A DNA stretch of 64,000 nt from Chelonoidis abingdonii (taxonomy: Eukaryota; Chordata; Testudines; Testudinidae), in assembly GCF_003597395.2 (NCBI RefSeq), contig NC_133778.1, forward strand, positions 27,343,748 through 27,407,747. Reading direction: 5' to 3'. Numbering within the stretch: the first letter of the stretch is position 1; each line of letters begins with the position of its first letter. The translations under genes were made by a program, and so were the position numbers. The notes under the pieces were generated by a model. It did not search any database, was not told the origin of the DNA, and saw nothing but the letters and a program-made list of their open reading frames with translations. Positions 36,114 through 47,399 of the stretch are shown piece by piece.

Positions 36114-36489
36114 AGCTGCTATAGAAACTACCCATCTCTCTTTCAGTTTTGGTTTAAAATACCAAAACCACTGCTTTAATTCTCCTGTCCTTTCTCATTC
36201 ATTTTTGTTTTTAAAGGGTCATTTTTCATAAAATGCCTTGACACGAAAGTCTTATTGAAACTACTGGAGCAGATTTTATAAAAATGAATTAAATACATTA
36301 ATGTACATTATGAAAATTGCATTACAAATTGTCAAAGTTAAGGTACATTTGTGCTACAATTCCTTGTTTCTAATCAACTGTCCATTTCATTCATGAAATT
36401 CTCAAAGGCTGGAGAAATAGCGAGTCTACTTTATGTGGTTACAGGTTTCAAAGGTAGCTGTGTTAGTCTGTATCAGCAAAAAAAAACAA

Positions 36490-37297
36490 GTTACAACTGC
36501 ATTTGCTACAATCCCACCGGCACAGACAAACACCTACAGAATCTCAATCAAGCATTTTTAAAACTGCAATACCCACCTCGTGAAGTGAAGAAGCAGACTG
36601 ACAGAGCCAGAAGGGTACCAAAAAGTCACCTGTTACTAGATAGGCCCAACAAAGAAAGTAGCAGAATGCCACTAGCCGTCACCTACAGTCCCCAACTAAA
36701 ACCTCTCCAGCGCATCAAGGATCTACAACCTATCCTGAAGGACGATCCCTCACTCTCACAGACCTTGGCAAACAAGCCAGAACTCGCTTACAGAGAGTCC
36801 CCCAATCTGAAGCAAATACTCACCAGCAACTACACACCACACAACAAAAACACCAACCCAGGAACCAAACCTGCTACAAACCCCGGTGCCAACTCTATCC
36901 ACATATCTGTTCAAGGGACACGATCATAGGACCTAACGACATCAGCCATACCATTCGGGGCTCGTTCACCAGCAGATCTACCAATGTGATATATGTCATC
37001 AAGTGCCAGCAATGTCCCTCTACCATGTACACTGGCCAACCCGGACAGTCACCACACAAATGAATAAAGGGACACAAATCTGACGTCAAGAATCATAACA
37101 TTCAAAAACCAGTATGCAAACACTTCAATCTCTCTGGTCACTCAATAACAGACCTCAAAGTGGCAATTCTTAAACAAAAAAACTTCAAAAACAGACTCCA
37201 ACGTGAAGCTGCAGAACTGGAATTAATTTGCAAACTGGATACCATCAGATTAGGCCTGAATAAAGACTGGGAGTGGATGGGTCATTACAAAACCTAA
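36490..37297 (+). pseudogene. Penelope-like ORF remnant with GIY-YIG endonuclease
   Basis: One frame from the leader to 36929 encodes the linker (for example PPREVKKQTDRARRVPKSHL and a threonine/asparagine-rich stretch), then breaks. A second frame from about 36866 gives a cysteine-rich segment (CYKPRCQLYPHIC) and the nuclease TNVIYVIKCQQCPSTMYTGQ, in which IYVIKC and YTGQ correspond to the GIY and YIG motifs. A TGA interrupts it right after GQSPHK, and the tail (KPVCKHFNLSGHSITDLKVA, LGLNKDWEWMGHYKT) ends at a TAA at 37295-37297. One frame shift and at least one internal stop make it non-functional. Confidence 0.88.
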
Positions 37298-37515
37298 ACT
37301 TAATTTCCCCAGTACTGATTTCTCCCTACTGTTACTCACACCTTCTTGTCAACTGTCTGTAATGTGCCACCCTCTTACCACTTCAAACATTATTTTTCCT
37401 CCCTTGGAATCCTGCTGTTAATTGATTTATCTCGTTAGACGACCTCACACTTGGTAAAGCAACCCCCATCCTTTCATGTATTTATACCTGTTCCTGTATT
37501 TTTCACTTCATACAT

Positions 37516-37552
37516 CTGATGAAGTGGGTTCTAGCCCATGAAAGCTTATACC
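37516..37552 (+). ncRNA. Decayed hammerhead-ribozyme-like core of the Penelope-like 3' terminus
   Basis: CTGATGA at 37516-37522, a helix II of TGGG/CCCA with a G-T closing pair, and GAAA at 37540-37543 followed by the short helix III strand AGC and loop TTAT. The returning strand reads ACC instead of the expected GCT, so the A-U pair next to the cleavage site is lost. There is also one extra A between the CTGATGA box and helix II. The call rests on recalled motif rules, not on folding. Confidence 0.4.
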
Positions 37553-39350
37553 TAAATAAATGTGTTAGTCTCTACAGTGCCACGAGGACTCTTCATTTTT
37601 TTTTATGTGGCTATGTGAATCAAGAATAGCTCAGCATCTTATTTCCTAAAAATCCTGAGAGTTGTTAATAACTCTAGCCAGATGTTCTGGTTCCAGGAAA
37701 GTCAAGGAAATGGGATCTGGCAAGAAGTGCTACCATTACTTTAAATTACTGTAGCTTCAAAACACATCTTTGAATAGCCACAATATTAAGTTCTTTTTAG
37801 AAAGGTCTTGGCTGTCTAACAAAATAATCTAGCCTGAAAGCACAGTTCTCCATACTCACCCTAAATACAGACTACCACATTCAACTTGATGTTCAAAAGG
37901 GAACAGAGAAATTGTTGTCACTGTTAAATAACGTATTTTCAATATTTTTGATTTATAATCCATATGTGATACAAGTGAACCAGTTCATTGTGTACAGAAG
38001 ACATGAGTAAACATTTGAAAATATTTCTAAGAATTGGGTTATTCTGATAGGGATCTAAGCTACAAGTTATTTTATTAAGAATCAGTACAAGAGGGTATTT
38101 TTCATCCATAAAGATGGCCACCTAACTAGAGATATGCCAGAAGCATAAAAAAGATTGAGCTTGATTTTAATATTTCCACAGTTGGGGTATATTGAGTTTT
38201 TGGTCAAGGGTGAGCAGTATACATTCACACAAAAGAGTCATATGCACAATAAAACAAAGTCAAACGCCCTTCACGGTATATATGCACTTGATTCTTGCAC
38301 TTATTTTTTTTTCCAGTGCACTGCTTCAAAAAAGAATTTGTGTCAATGGCAATGACAACTGGTAAATCCCTTCTGGCTTAGCCACTAACTGCACAAACCG
38401 CATCAAATGTGAAACATGGCTTTTCAAGGATTCAGCTATATTATGGCACTATTTTGTGTTCAAGTTAGAAAGGATGTTTTTAAGTGTTGTGAGTAAAGAT
38501 GACTTCACGGCACAGTAATTAAGTACATATATGTCAAGTAACATTTTCAGAAGTACTGAGTTGATTTAAGAGTTCAAGCCCCACCATAAATAAATCTGAC
38601 ATGGGCATTTCTGAAAATCTCATCCATTACAATTTGTGCCACTGTAGCACTGGCCCTTTTGAAGAGAAAGAGTGATGCTTAGGCTTAGTCCTAGACCCTA
38701 ATATTAATTGTAAAAGTAAAAAAAATAGAAGATTAGGGCTCAGATTTATTAACTCTTTGTAGCGGATATCTGCATTAGCAAACAGCGTTGAAGGAGTCAG
38801 TGGTTCCCAAAACACTTCCCATATATACAATTTTAAAAAAAGACACCATGATTCTGCTGCACCCCAGCATTACCCAATAGGTTCCCAACACTCAGGGTTA
38901 AAGCAATAGCCATTGTCTCCTATGGATCTGTACATGGGAGATAACATAAAAAGTTACATATATTCCCTGGTTATATTCTCTGTTCTAAAAAGTGCCTCAA
39001 GTCCTTCAGGGACTTTGCTCAATTTGGCAGATTTTAACTTGACCTACTAATCTATTTAGGAGAGAAGACTTTTGAAGTAATCATGGATTAACTTGAAGCA
39101 GCAATTCATTATTTAAAAAACAATGATTTTAAAAGATTTCTCCTGTATTAAACTCTGCTGTGAGTATAAATCAAAACGCTAACCTAGAATCTCAGTTATA
39201 AGCCATTTCTACAACAAACACCCCTAGATTTAAATTTGTGGGAATTGATGGCCATCATAAAAGACAGAATTTCAAATACATGTTCCTAATAGGCTAACTG
39301 CATATGCATAACCACATTGAGGGATTATATTTTCATACCATCTTCACAGA

Positions 39351-39602
39351 CAGGGCCGGCTCTGGCTTTTCTGCTGCCCCAAGCAGCAGAGAGAGAAAAA
39401 AAATGCCACGATCGGTGGCTCTTAGGCAGCAGTTCAACCATATCGCTTCATTTCTCGGCGGCAATTCAGCAGCAGGTCCCTTCACTCCAAGAGGGGCTGA
39501 AGGACCCACTGCTGAATTTCCGCCGAAGACCCGGACATGCCGCCCCTTCCCATTGGCCGCCTCAAGCACTTGTTCATTCTCTGGTGCCTGGAGCCGGCCC
39601 TG
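39351..39602. mobile_element. hAT-like element with perfect 8-bp target duplication
   Basis: Terminal inverted repeats CAGGGCCGGCTC and GAGCCGGCCCTG are bounded by TTCACAGA on both sides (39343-39350 and 39603-39610). It is the second copy of the family at 13707-13944: both have CTTTTCTGCTGCCCCAAGCA or a close variant, an A-rich tract and CTGGTGCCTGGAGC. Non-autonomous, 252 bp. Confidence 0.92.
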
Positions 39603-41939
39603 TTCACAGACAAGACCAAACTGTGTTGTAACAATCTCTAGACTCAGTAATTTTGTTTGTTCTGGTCTCCACACATGGATCTTTAGCAACCTACCAGGCA
39701 GGCAGGCACTGTGTTTAGATAACACTATGCTGAAAAGGCCACGTCCTGTATACACTAGCATTTATAAAACATTGACAGCACAAATGCACTCTACAGTTGC
39801 TGGAAAAGACAAGTGTAGACAAAACTATGGAGTAGCTGCTGAGTGGCCTATTCTCATGAACACAATGAAGACTTCAGAATTCTATGGCCTCTACTGACTT
39901 CTATTGACAACAAAATCTTCACAAATTCAATTCCACAACCATTTTTAAAATTAAGGTGCTTTGAAAAATGTTTAAATTTGAAATGGAACCCCATTCTGTA
40001 TGCCTGGTTTTCAGAAAGCTGTACTCCTTGGGTCCTGGATGCATATTTTCCTCTGCCTTTCAAAAACCACACAGCCTCTTGTGCATCAATTCCTGTGTTA
40101 TTACATTTTTAGAACACTGACTGTGTGTGCTCTCAAATACCAACGGCAAACCAGCAACTATTTTTCATTTTACTAAGATTATAATATGCACTGCCAATAG
40201 CTGTTTGATCGTTGGGATGGAAAGTTTGCATTATATGCGGTCCAAGATTCAGTGAATACAACTCCTGCTCAAGATTCAATGGAAAGCTAATTTACTGCTA
40301 CATGCAAGAGAAATCCTGATTTACATCTCGATCAAGTTTTGGAGAAGCTCTTGAGTCACTTCTTGAATTCTCTTTAAATAACCAAATATGTCATTTCAAC
40401 TATTTTACATTTACAAGTGGAGAAAGGCACAGATACAGCACCCAAACTTTAACTTTCCGCCCAAGCCTCCCAATTCCCCTTTACATCTGTCTACTGTGTA
40501 AAATGGGTTAATTTTGGATTACAGATTTATTTTAAGGGTTTTTAGATGTTCAAAAATCTATGGGTACTAACATCTCTAATTCTGAAGAACCGCTAGTTTG
40601 ATACAGTTGTCAAGTCATCACAGCTCTCCCACCTTCCCATTGCTCTCCTTTCCCCAAAGGAGTTTAACAAGTCTGCAATCTCGTGAGGCAGCTGTCTTAA
40701 ATTTAAATAAAAAGTAGCAATATAGCTCCTAGGTGGAGTATCAATAGCCTAAAACTCACAGAGCACTGGGAACCTGAAAAGAAGGGGAAAGGGCTCTCTT
40801 TTCCAGCCTCTGGTGGTGAGGACTCTGTCAAATGATCCTAGAAACTATCATCCTATCACCCTCCCCAAGAGCTGAGCTGAGATTGCTGAACAGCTATCAG
40901 AGCAAACTGTTTTTTTCCCCCATTAAGGCATCATTATAGAAACAGTTATTTTTGCTGAGTGCTCTGAACTGAGCTTTCAAATATTTGGGTTTCTTTTCAA
41001 TTTAACATTAAACTGCTTCAAGGATAGAAATTTAAGACCTGTTTTCTGATACCAACAATGCTCATTAAGGGTGCATGTTTAACAACTCTGTGGTTACTGA
41101 TATGTATTCTCAACCTTAATTCCAGTGCAAAGATTTTTTTAAAATGGGAATTCCATAAATATAAATGTTGGTTATGCTTGATTTAGATATATTGTTTTTT
41201 ACTTCTGCATTTATATTCCATTAAACAAAAGAAAGTTTGTTGCATAATTACAAGTAACGTTACCTGTCACATAAGAAGTGAGTAGGTTTGGGGGGGGGGC
41301 AGCCAAAACACATTGAAAATATAAAACAAATATGCACTTCATACATGGCGTAGCAAATTGGCTTTGATGACAGTTCTTTATCTACAGATCGAATAGTTTA
41401 TGTATGTATGCTGAGAAATTTCACTGCCTGGTGAGGATATTAACAGAAATATGCCATCCATCATGATACCATATGGCTATATCCCTGCCTCCACATCTCA
41501 AGAAGGCATGGTTAATCTGAAAGGGGAAATCCATTAAGGATATCAGACAGTAGTGGTCTGGAGTTGTGGGGCAAAGATGAGAAACTCTCCCCCTCCCTTT
41601 CTGATCCCATTGTGGCCTTTAATGCCATTAGCTGCCATGAAAACAGCTAATGTAAAACAGGGCTGTAGGCTTAGGCAAGCAGCCTGCTGACCCGAGCAAC
41701 TCTTTTGTCATGACATCTGCCTCCTGAGTGTGGCCAAAGACTGGCCTTCTATGGAGACAGGGAATTGGGAGAAGAACCAGCACAAAGGAAGCAAAAAAAG
41801 TACAAAATACAAAGCATGGTAACCTATTAGTAAGGAAGGAGAGAGACTATAGAATGAAGAAAAATATTCAAAATAAAAGACACTGAAATGGAGATACAAT
41901 GACAACTGTACTAGAGCATAGGAGGAGAAGACTATACAT

Positions 41940-42265
41940 CAGGGGTTGGCAACCTTTCAGAAGTGGTGCGCCGAGTCTTCATTTATTCACTCTAATTTAA
42001 GGTTTCACGTGCCAGTAATATATTTTAACATTTTTAGAAGGTCTCTTTCTATAAGTCTATAATATACAACTAAACTATTGTTGTAAGTAAAGTAAATAAG
42101 GTTTTAAAAATGTTTAAGAAGCTCCATTTAAAATTAAATTAAAATGCAGAGCTCTCCCCCTTTTTCCGCCCAGAGCAGTAGCCAGGATCCAGGCAGTGTG
42201 AGTGCCACTGAAAAATCAGCTTGCATGCCACCTTTGGCACACATGCCATAAGTTACCTACCCCTG
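41940..42265 (+). mobile_element. hAT-like element, CAGGGGTTGGCAAC family, copy 2
   Basis: Left end CAGGGGTTGGCAACC and right end GGTTACCTACCCCTG-like (GTTACCTACCCCTG) are inverted repeats. The flanks CTATACAT and CTATAAAC share five leading bases. The core matches copy 1 in reverse orientation and copy 3 in the same orientation. Confidence 0.82.
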
Positions 42266-44137
42266 CTATAAACTATGGTGTATACTGTACCATCCCCCAC
42301 TTCTGAGGAACAAGACCAATTACATTTTGTCCTAAAAAACTAAACTGCATGGTGTTTATATGAAGAACATTAACTTTAAACATACAAGCAACAATTGTCC
42401 TTCACAGCTGGGCCTTTATCATGTCCTTGGAAAAGAAATATTTGCTTTGAATCCAGGAAGAAAATAAAGTTACTGTAGCCTTGGTGTTTCTGAACACATG
42501 CAATCCTGGAATGCCAGCAAAAAACAGAAGCAAATACATTCATATTCTCTGCTTACATTGGCTCTCAGTAGTTATGACTTGAAAGGGGAGGAAACAAAGC
42601 GTCACAATTATCCAGTCACAATTTGTGAATCCATCCAAATAAAAATAGTTATTAGAATTATGAACATGAAGGTCCTTCAAAGAGGAAGGGGTATTCATTT
42701 GTTCACCCATACAAACATAAGATACATCAGGACCAATGTTTTCAAACTTGGGATCTAAATCAGAGAAGGGTGATTTCCAAAAGCAATGAGCTCCCACAAA
42801 TCCCACTCGCAGCAACAGGAGCTGCTGGGTGCTCAGCATTTAAAAAAAAAGAAAGATCTCATCTAGGAACCCAAATATTAATGTAGCAGCTTAACTCAGG
42901 CACCAATATCTGAAAGTTTTGGCACAAACAACTCATTTTACACTGTTTTCTCTCAGAGAATACAGAAGTACTGTAATTTTCCTTAAAAACCAATTTTCAA
43001 CAAGCAGTTGTACTTTCAATTTATTAGAAGCTTGATAGCAATGCTCAAGTATGTAAAAAAAAATTATACAGAGATAAAATAATTACTCTAACCTGGCGTG
43101 GTCTGATAAAAAGCTTCTCTTGAAAAAAGTCTGCAGATACTAGAACAGATATCTTTGTAACATCTCAGCGACTAACCTTATTTTGAACTTCTCAAGAGTA
43201 TATCCAAGAAATGCAACCAACTCTCAGTGAACATGCATATGCAGCTAGAAAGCAGGACTAGGGGACTATTAACATGGAACTTACTGTTATGCACTACAAC
43301 TCCCGCCTTTTTTTGTTGGGGAGAAAAGGTAAAATAAGCTTGGTCTCCCCTACCAACCAACTCATCTTAAAATAAGCCACACCTCTTCTAAAATGTGTAA
43401 GAACAATCTTTCCAGTGGGGAGGGGAAACACAAGCTTAAACATGGCACAAAGGTCACAGCTGCTGAGGGAGATGGAATAGAGCCTGCCAGCCATGCTCGG
43501 GGTGCCAGGAGTGCAGCAGCACCCCCTGGTTTGAAGTAGTTTCCATGATATACAGTGGGTTTACAGTTTGGTTCAATGGGTCTTGGCACCTCTACAATAA
43601 AAATTGTTCCAATGCCACTGGCCATGCTTCCTCCACTCTCCAAAAATGCAGATGGGCTTCTGTTAATATTCAGGAGGTTGTGGCCAAGACAGGAGGTGGA
43701 ACCAGGCAGCATCTACTCTACACTCCCTTAAGAAGACTGTTACCTTTAACCACACAGACCAAGGGCTCAGAGGCTCCTCCACCACTCCACTGCCAAAGAC
43801 CTCCTCTCTGAGAAGCAGTCACTGGAAACTCTGCAAGCTCCCCCCTGGGCCATCTGGCTCCTGCAACTTCACTACAGGAAGACACAGTATGCTTCTATGT
43901 CCATTTCTATCACTTACCAAGTTCCTCTCCGGGTGAGTAAACTGCCAATTAACTACCTGAGCTGAATGAGCAGACTAGCAGAGACAGAATGGCACAAACA
44001 AGCACTTCCACACTGCATTTCAAGAGTTCGCTGCAATGGCATGTTGTGCCCCACAAAACTAAAGACATATCTGAAGATCAAGGGACCAGACAAAGACGAG
44101 AGAAGGTGGGCATGGTTAGCAATAATTAAATAGCAAC

Positions 44138-44181
44138 AATGAGTCCTGTGGCACCTTAAAGACTAACAGATGTATTGGAGC
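44138..44181 (-). mobile_element. 44-bp Penelope-like micro-insertion with 16-bp target duplication
   Basis: The 44 bases contain GTCCTGTGGCACCTTAAAGA and CTAACAGATGTATTGGAGC, the reverse complement of a Penelope-like 3' terminus. An exact 16-base repeat ATAATTAAATAGCAAC flanks it (44122-44137 and 44182-44197). It is an extremely truncated copy. Confidence 0.88.
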
Positions 44182-44449
44182 ATAATTAAATAGCAACTTA
44201 AAAAAAATCCATTGATCAGTCCCATTTAACAGCCTCACGCACATTCCTAACAAAAACCAAAGATTCCATGGTAGGCCTTGAAGACTAGCGTGTTAAAAAG
44301 GTGTTATGACCACACACACACACAGGAAGGTGTGAACAATTAGAGCCAATTTGTTCACTCCAAAGTCACTAGTTTAAATTTATCCCTGTGTCATTTCTGT
44401 GAACTGAAATTGCTACTCCATCCACTTGGATATGTCTGACCTGACAAAG

Positions 44450-44720
44450 GGTCAGCTGACTCAGGCTTGCAGGGCTCAGGCTGTGGGACTAAATATTGCA
44501 GTGTAGACACTTGGGCTTGGGCTGTCGCCCAGGCTCTGAAACCCTGCTGGAGATGTAGGTCTCAACCTGAACATTTCGACCGCAATTTTTAGCTCTGCAG
44601 CCCAAGGCAACTGACCCGGGCTCTTAGACCCAGTTGTTGCAGTAAACACAACGAGGAGACTAACACAGCTACCACTCTGAAACCTGTCACCATGCAAGTT
44701 ATTGCAGTGCAGATGTAGCC
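44450..44720. mobile_element. DNA transposon (TTGCAGTGTAGAC family) carrying a Penelope-like fragment
   Basis: The left part has GGGTCAGCTGACTCAGGCTT, then TATTGCAGTGTAGACACTTG; the right edge has TTATTGCAGTGCAGATGTAG. Inside, ATTTTTAGCTCTGCAGCCC and GACCCGGGCTC are typical of the family. A Penelope-like leader fragment (about 44645-44683) interrupts it near the right end. Confidence 0.65.
44645..44683 (-). mobile_element. Penelope-like leader fragment
   Basis: GACTAACACAGCTACCACTC followed by TGAAACC is the reverse complement of the leader seen at 26887 and 36442. Only about 40 bp are present; no target duplication was confirmed. Confidence 0.65.
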
Positions 44721-44992
44721 TCATTGGCCTATGTAAAATGTGTTTGTGGTCTCATTCCAGTTTCTAGTGGCCAACCGTTAAACAACAAAAAAACAAAAAA
44801 AAGTCTACAATTAGCATTAAATAACACTACTGAAACTGTTACTCTTGTAGGCTGTTTTATCCAGAGCAGCCGAGGATTAAATGTCTGTGGAGACTGCACT
44901 ACCCTTTTGCCCCTTAGTAAGCTTTTCTGATTAGGGTTAAAGAAATATTGGCAAGTTTGCATGTCCACCATCTCTCAAATGGGCCTAGATAA

Positions 44993-45470
44993 TCCACCTC
45001 CACAAGAGGCAGTAGTTGGTGTCAGCGGGTGATAGCACTGTCCACACTGGCTCCTAGGTTGGTTATAACTATGTCGCTCAGGGGTGTGGATTATTCTTAC
45101 CCCTGAACAATGTAATTACACCAGGGCAATCTTTCAGAAGTGGTGTGCTGAGTCTTCATTTATTCACTCTAATTTAAGGTTTCGCGTGCCAGTAATACAT
45201 TTTAACATTTTTAGAAGGTCTCTTTCTATAAGTCTATAATATATAACTAAACTATTGTTGTATGTAACATAAATATGGTTTTAAAAATGTTTAAGAAGCT
45301 TCACTGAAAATTAAATTAAAATGCAGAGCCTCCCGCACTGGTGGCCAGGAGCCGGGCAGCGTGAGAGCCACTGAAAATCAGCTCACATGCCGCTTTTGGC
45401 ACTTTCACCATATGTTGCCTATCCCCGAGTTATACCAAAGTACTTCTGTAGTGCAGACCAGGGATTAGAA
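44993..45470. mobile_element. Harbinger-like MITE split by a hAT-like insertion
   Basis: The left part (44993-45122) contains ACTATGTCGCTCAGGGGTGT and its partner GGATTATTCTTACCCCTGAA, a long palindrome typical of this family. The right part (45429 to about 45470) resumes with GTTATACCAAAG and GTAGTGCAGACC. Positions 45123-45428 are the inserted hAT-like copy. Confidence 0.6.
45123..45428 (+). mobile_element. hAT-like element, CAGGGGTTGGCAAC family, copy 3 (nested)
   Basis: The core CTTTCAGAAGTGGTGTGCTG, TTCATTTATTCACTCTAATT and TATAAGTCTATAATATATAA follow copy 2 closely. The outer ends are worn. The flanks ATTACACC and GTTATACC match at 6 of 8 positions, consistent with a hAT duplication inside the palindromic MITE. 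Confidence 0.75.
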
Positions 45471-45563
45471 GGTTAATACTGTGCTGTCACCCAAAGCCTT
45501 CAGACAGCTTGAAACAACAGTGAGGTTTGAACTGCCTCCGTATCACTTAGTGATGACAGTTTA

Positions 45564-45765
45564 AGGGAAGGTGAAACTTAGTGGTATGAACATTGGCCTG
45601 CTAAACCCAATGGTTGAGAGTTCAATCCTTGAGGGGGGCCGTTTAGGGATCTGGGGTAAAAATCTCTCAGGGACAGTACTTGGTCCTGCTGTGAAGGCAG
45701 GGGACTGGACTCAATGACCTTGCAATGTCCCTTCCAGTTCTATGAGATAGGTATATCTCCATATT
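45564..45765 (+). repeat. Turtle Cry-type tRNA-derived SINE
   Basis: The head reads GTGGTATGAACATTGGCCTG then CTAAACCCAATGGTTGAGAG and TTCAATCCTTGAGG (B-box region). The body continues TTTAGGGATCTGGGG and CAGTACTTGGTCCTGCT, and the tail reads GACTCAATGACCTTGCAATG, CCCTTCCAGTTCTATGAGAT. This layout is that of the turtle polymerase-III SINE and is the best single taxonomic marker in the window. The tail resembles CR1 3' ends. Confidence 0.85.
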
Positions 45766-46289
45766 AAAAATAATTTGTTGGTTACACACACTTTCATTCT
45801 GAGCATGCTTTAGTTTTAATCATCAAAACTGCTGTACTACTGGAAAATCTGCCAGGCTTCAACCAAGATTCTTCCCATCCAAAATCCTGTGTGCACTTTC
45901 AGCACAGGCAGATAATAGGATACCTCTGGGAATGTATAGGATATGAATAGGATAACACTTCTGGGTAGTTACTAGAGCTGGGTGGAAAGAGGTAATTCCA
46001 TTTCATGTAGGATTTTGATATTTCAGAATTTGGTTTCATTCCAATTCAACACAAAACCCAAACATGCTGAAGTTCTCCACAAAAGTGAATGTAGTCCACT
46101 CAGCGGGGCTGCCCTGCAGCTGCGGGTCTTGGAAGCCCTGTAATCCTGAATGCAGGGCAGGCTACATGACAAGCTACCCCAGAGACCTGGATGAGGGGGC
46201 TTGGGCTGTTGAGGAGTTGGGCAGACAAGTTAGCAGGAAAACAGGCAGGTTTCCAATGGAAAGGTTTTGTCGGAACCCTGGCTGGTTTC

Positions 46290-46508
46290 TGTAATGATCC
46301 TGGGGTTCATTAAATAGCAAACTAGTGAGAAAAGAATAAAACTTTAATCAAATAAACTGGAGAATGTCTCTGGTGAACTGTTCCAGGCAGCCATATGGTG
46401 TTCCCAACCACTGCCATCAGGGCACATGTCCAAATCCCCACACTCACAACACAGTCCGTTATAAGGGAGCATCTTCAAACCACAATCTTTCATAAACCTA
46501 GCTCTACA
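46290..46508 (-). repeat. 3' LTR of the Gypsy element
   Basis: On the plus strand it runs TGTAATGATCCTGGGGTTCA to CATAAACCTAGCTCTACA, 219 bp. It shares with the other LTR GGGGTTCATTAAA, TAATCAAA, CTGGAGA, CACACTCACA, GGGAGCATCT and ATCTTTCATAAAC. Compared with the 181-bp partner it has extra bases, mostly in its centre. Confidence 0.9.
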
Positions 46509-46510
46509 TC

Positions 46511-46520
<10 letters not shown>

Positions 46521-46541
<21 letters not shown>
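46521..46541. repeat. Poly-A tract next to the Gypsy 3' LTR
   Basis: Twenty-one A in a row (poly-T in element orientation), just upstream of the polypurine tract. Confidence 0.85.
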
Positions 46542-46804
46542 GGATTAACATTTAACTGTTTTTATATGTAACAACTAATAAGACGTACATTAAATTCTCA
46601 AACCACCTAGTACATTTCTATAAACCCAATGTGTTAACTACCTACAGAGGAGAGGTTACCAGCAATCACTCTGGAATGAGTCTTTATCACTCACTTTCCT
46701 CAAATACCCCTTCTTCAGACAGGTTAACAAGTCTCTATGAGTCTTTCAGAACTTTTAATCTCCTGCTCTGATCCTCTCAGTATCAGCCTTTCATTAGAGT
46801 CTGA

Positions 46805-47069
46805 GGGCAGCTCTACAGTAGAAGCGCTACACCGATGCAGCTGCGCTGCTGTAGCGCATCTGGTGAAGATGCTCTATGCTGACAGGAGAGAGCTCTCCCA
46901 CTGGCATAATTACTTCACCACCGTCACCAACAGGAGAGCGTCTCCTGCTGATATAGCACTGGTGGGGACAGCGCTTAGGTTGCTGTAACTTGCATCATTC
47001 AGAGGGGAGTCTCTTTCACACCCCTGAGTGATGTAAATTAGATCAGCTTAAGCTTTTGTAAACCAGCCC
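46805..47069. mobile_element. Harbinger-like MITE inside the Gypsy element
   Basis: Terminal repeats GGGCAGCTCTAC and the reverse complement of GTAAACCAGCCC are flanked by TGA (46802-46804 and 47070-47072). The interior has AGCGCTACACCGATGCAGC, GAGAGAGCTCTCCC and CACACCCCTGAGTGATGTAA, a recognisable turtle MITE layout. It lies between the 3' LTR and the integrase. Confidence 0.7.
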
Positions 47070-47399
47070 TGAGTTGTTCTCTTGTTCCTTGACAGTTTCT
47101 TCTTTGTGCATTGATGATAAAGGATCAGTCAGATGGGAAATGCACATCAGCTGTCAATGTGCTGGAACTTTCTGCAATTACTCGTGGATCCTTTCAATTA
47201 TGTTGAATTGAAAGGTCTGTCTGGACTACATAAGACATTGGATGCAGCTGTTCTTTAATGGTATCTCTTTGGCCGCACAGGCCAAACCCAGGCACATTAT
47301 CACCTGGGTTAAGAGATGGAAGATCACAGGCCCTTTTGTCAAAATAATATTTCTGCTTCCATTTTGGATTTTCTTTCATCTAATGTATGGTTGCATTTT

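Larger units (their letters stand above)
36442..37611 (+). mobile_element. Penelope-like retroelement, 5'-truncated, with target duplication
   Basis: The insertion begins with the family leader (AGGTTTCAAAGGTAGC, GTGTTAGTCTGTATCAGC), runs into coding sequence for the RT-endonuclease linker and a GIY-YIG domain, and ends with the family 3' terminus (CTGATGAAGTGGG, CTAAATAAATGTGTTAG, GTGCCACGAGGACTC). The flanks TTTATGTGGTTA (36430-36441) and TTTATGTGGCTA (37612-37623) are a 12-bp target duplication with one change. The reverse transcriptase core is absent. Penelope-like elements typically combine reverse transcriptase with a GIY-YIG nuclease (family knowledge). Confidence 0.9.

Noticed and set aside
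39304..39897. A 197-codon plus-strand open frame
   Set aside because: Most of it runs through a GC-rich hAT-like element with a target duplication; no protein domain is visible.
46737..46988. Open frame rich in Leu and Ser
   Set aside because: It lies across a palindromic MITE and the Gypsy flank and has no motif.
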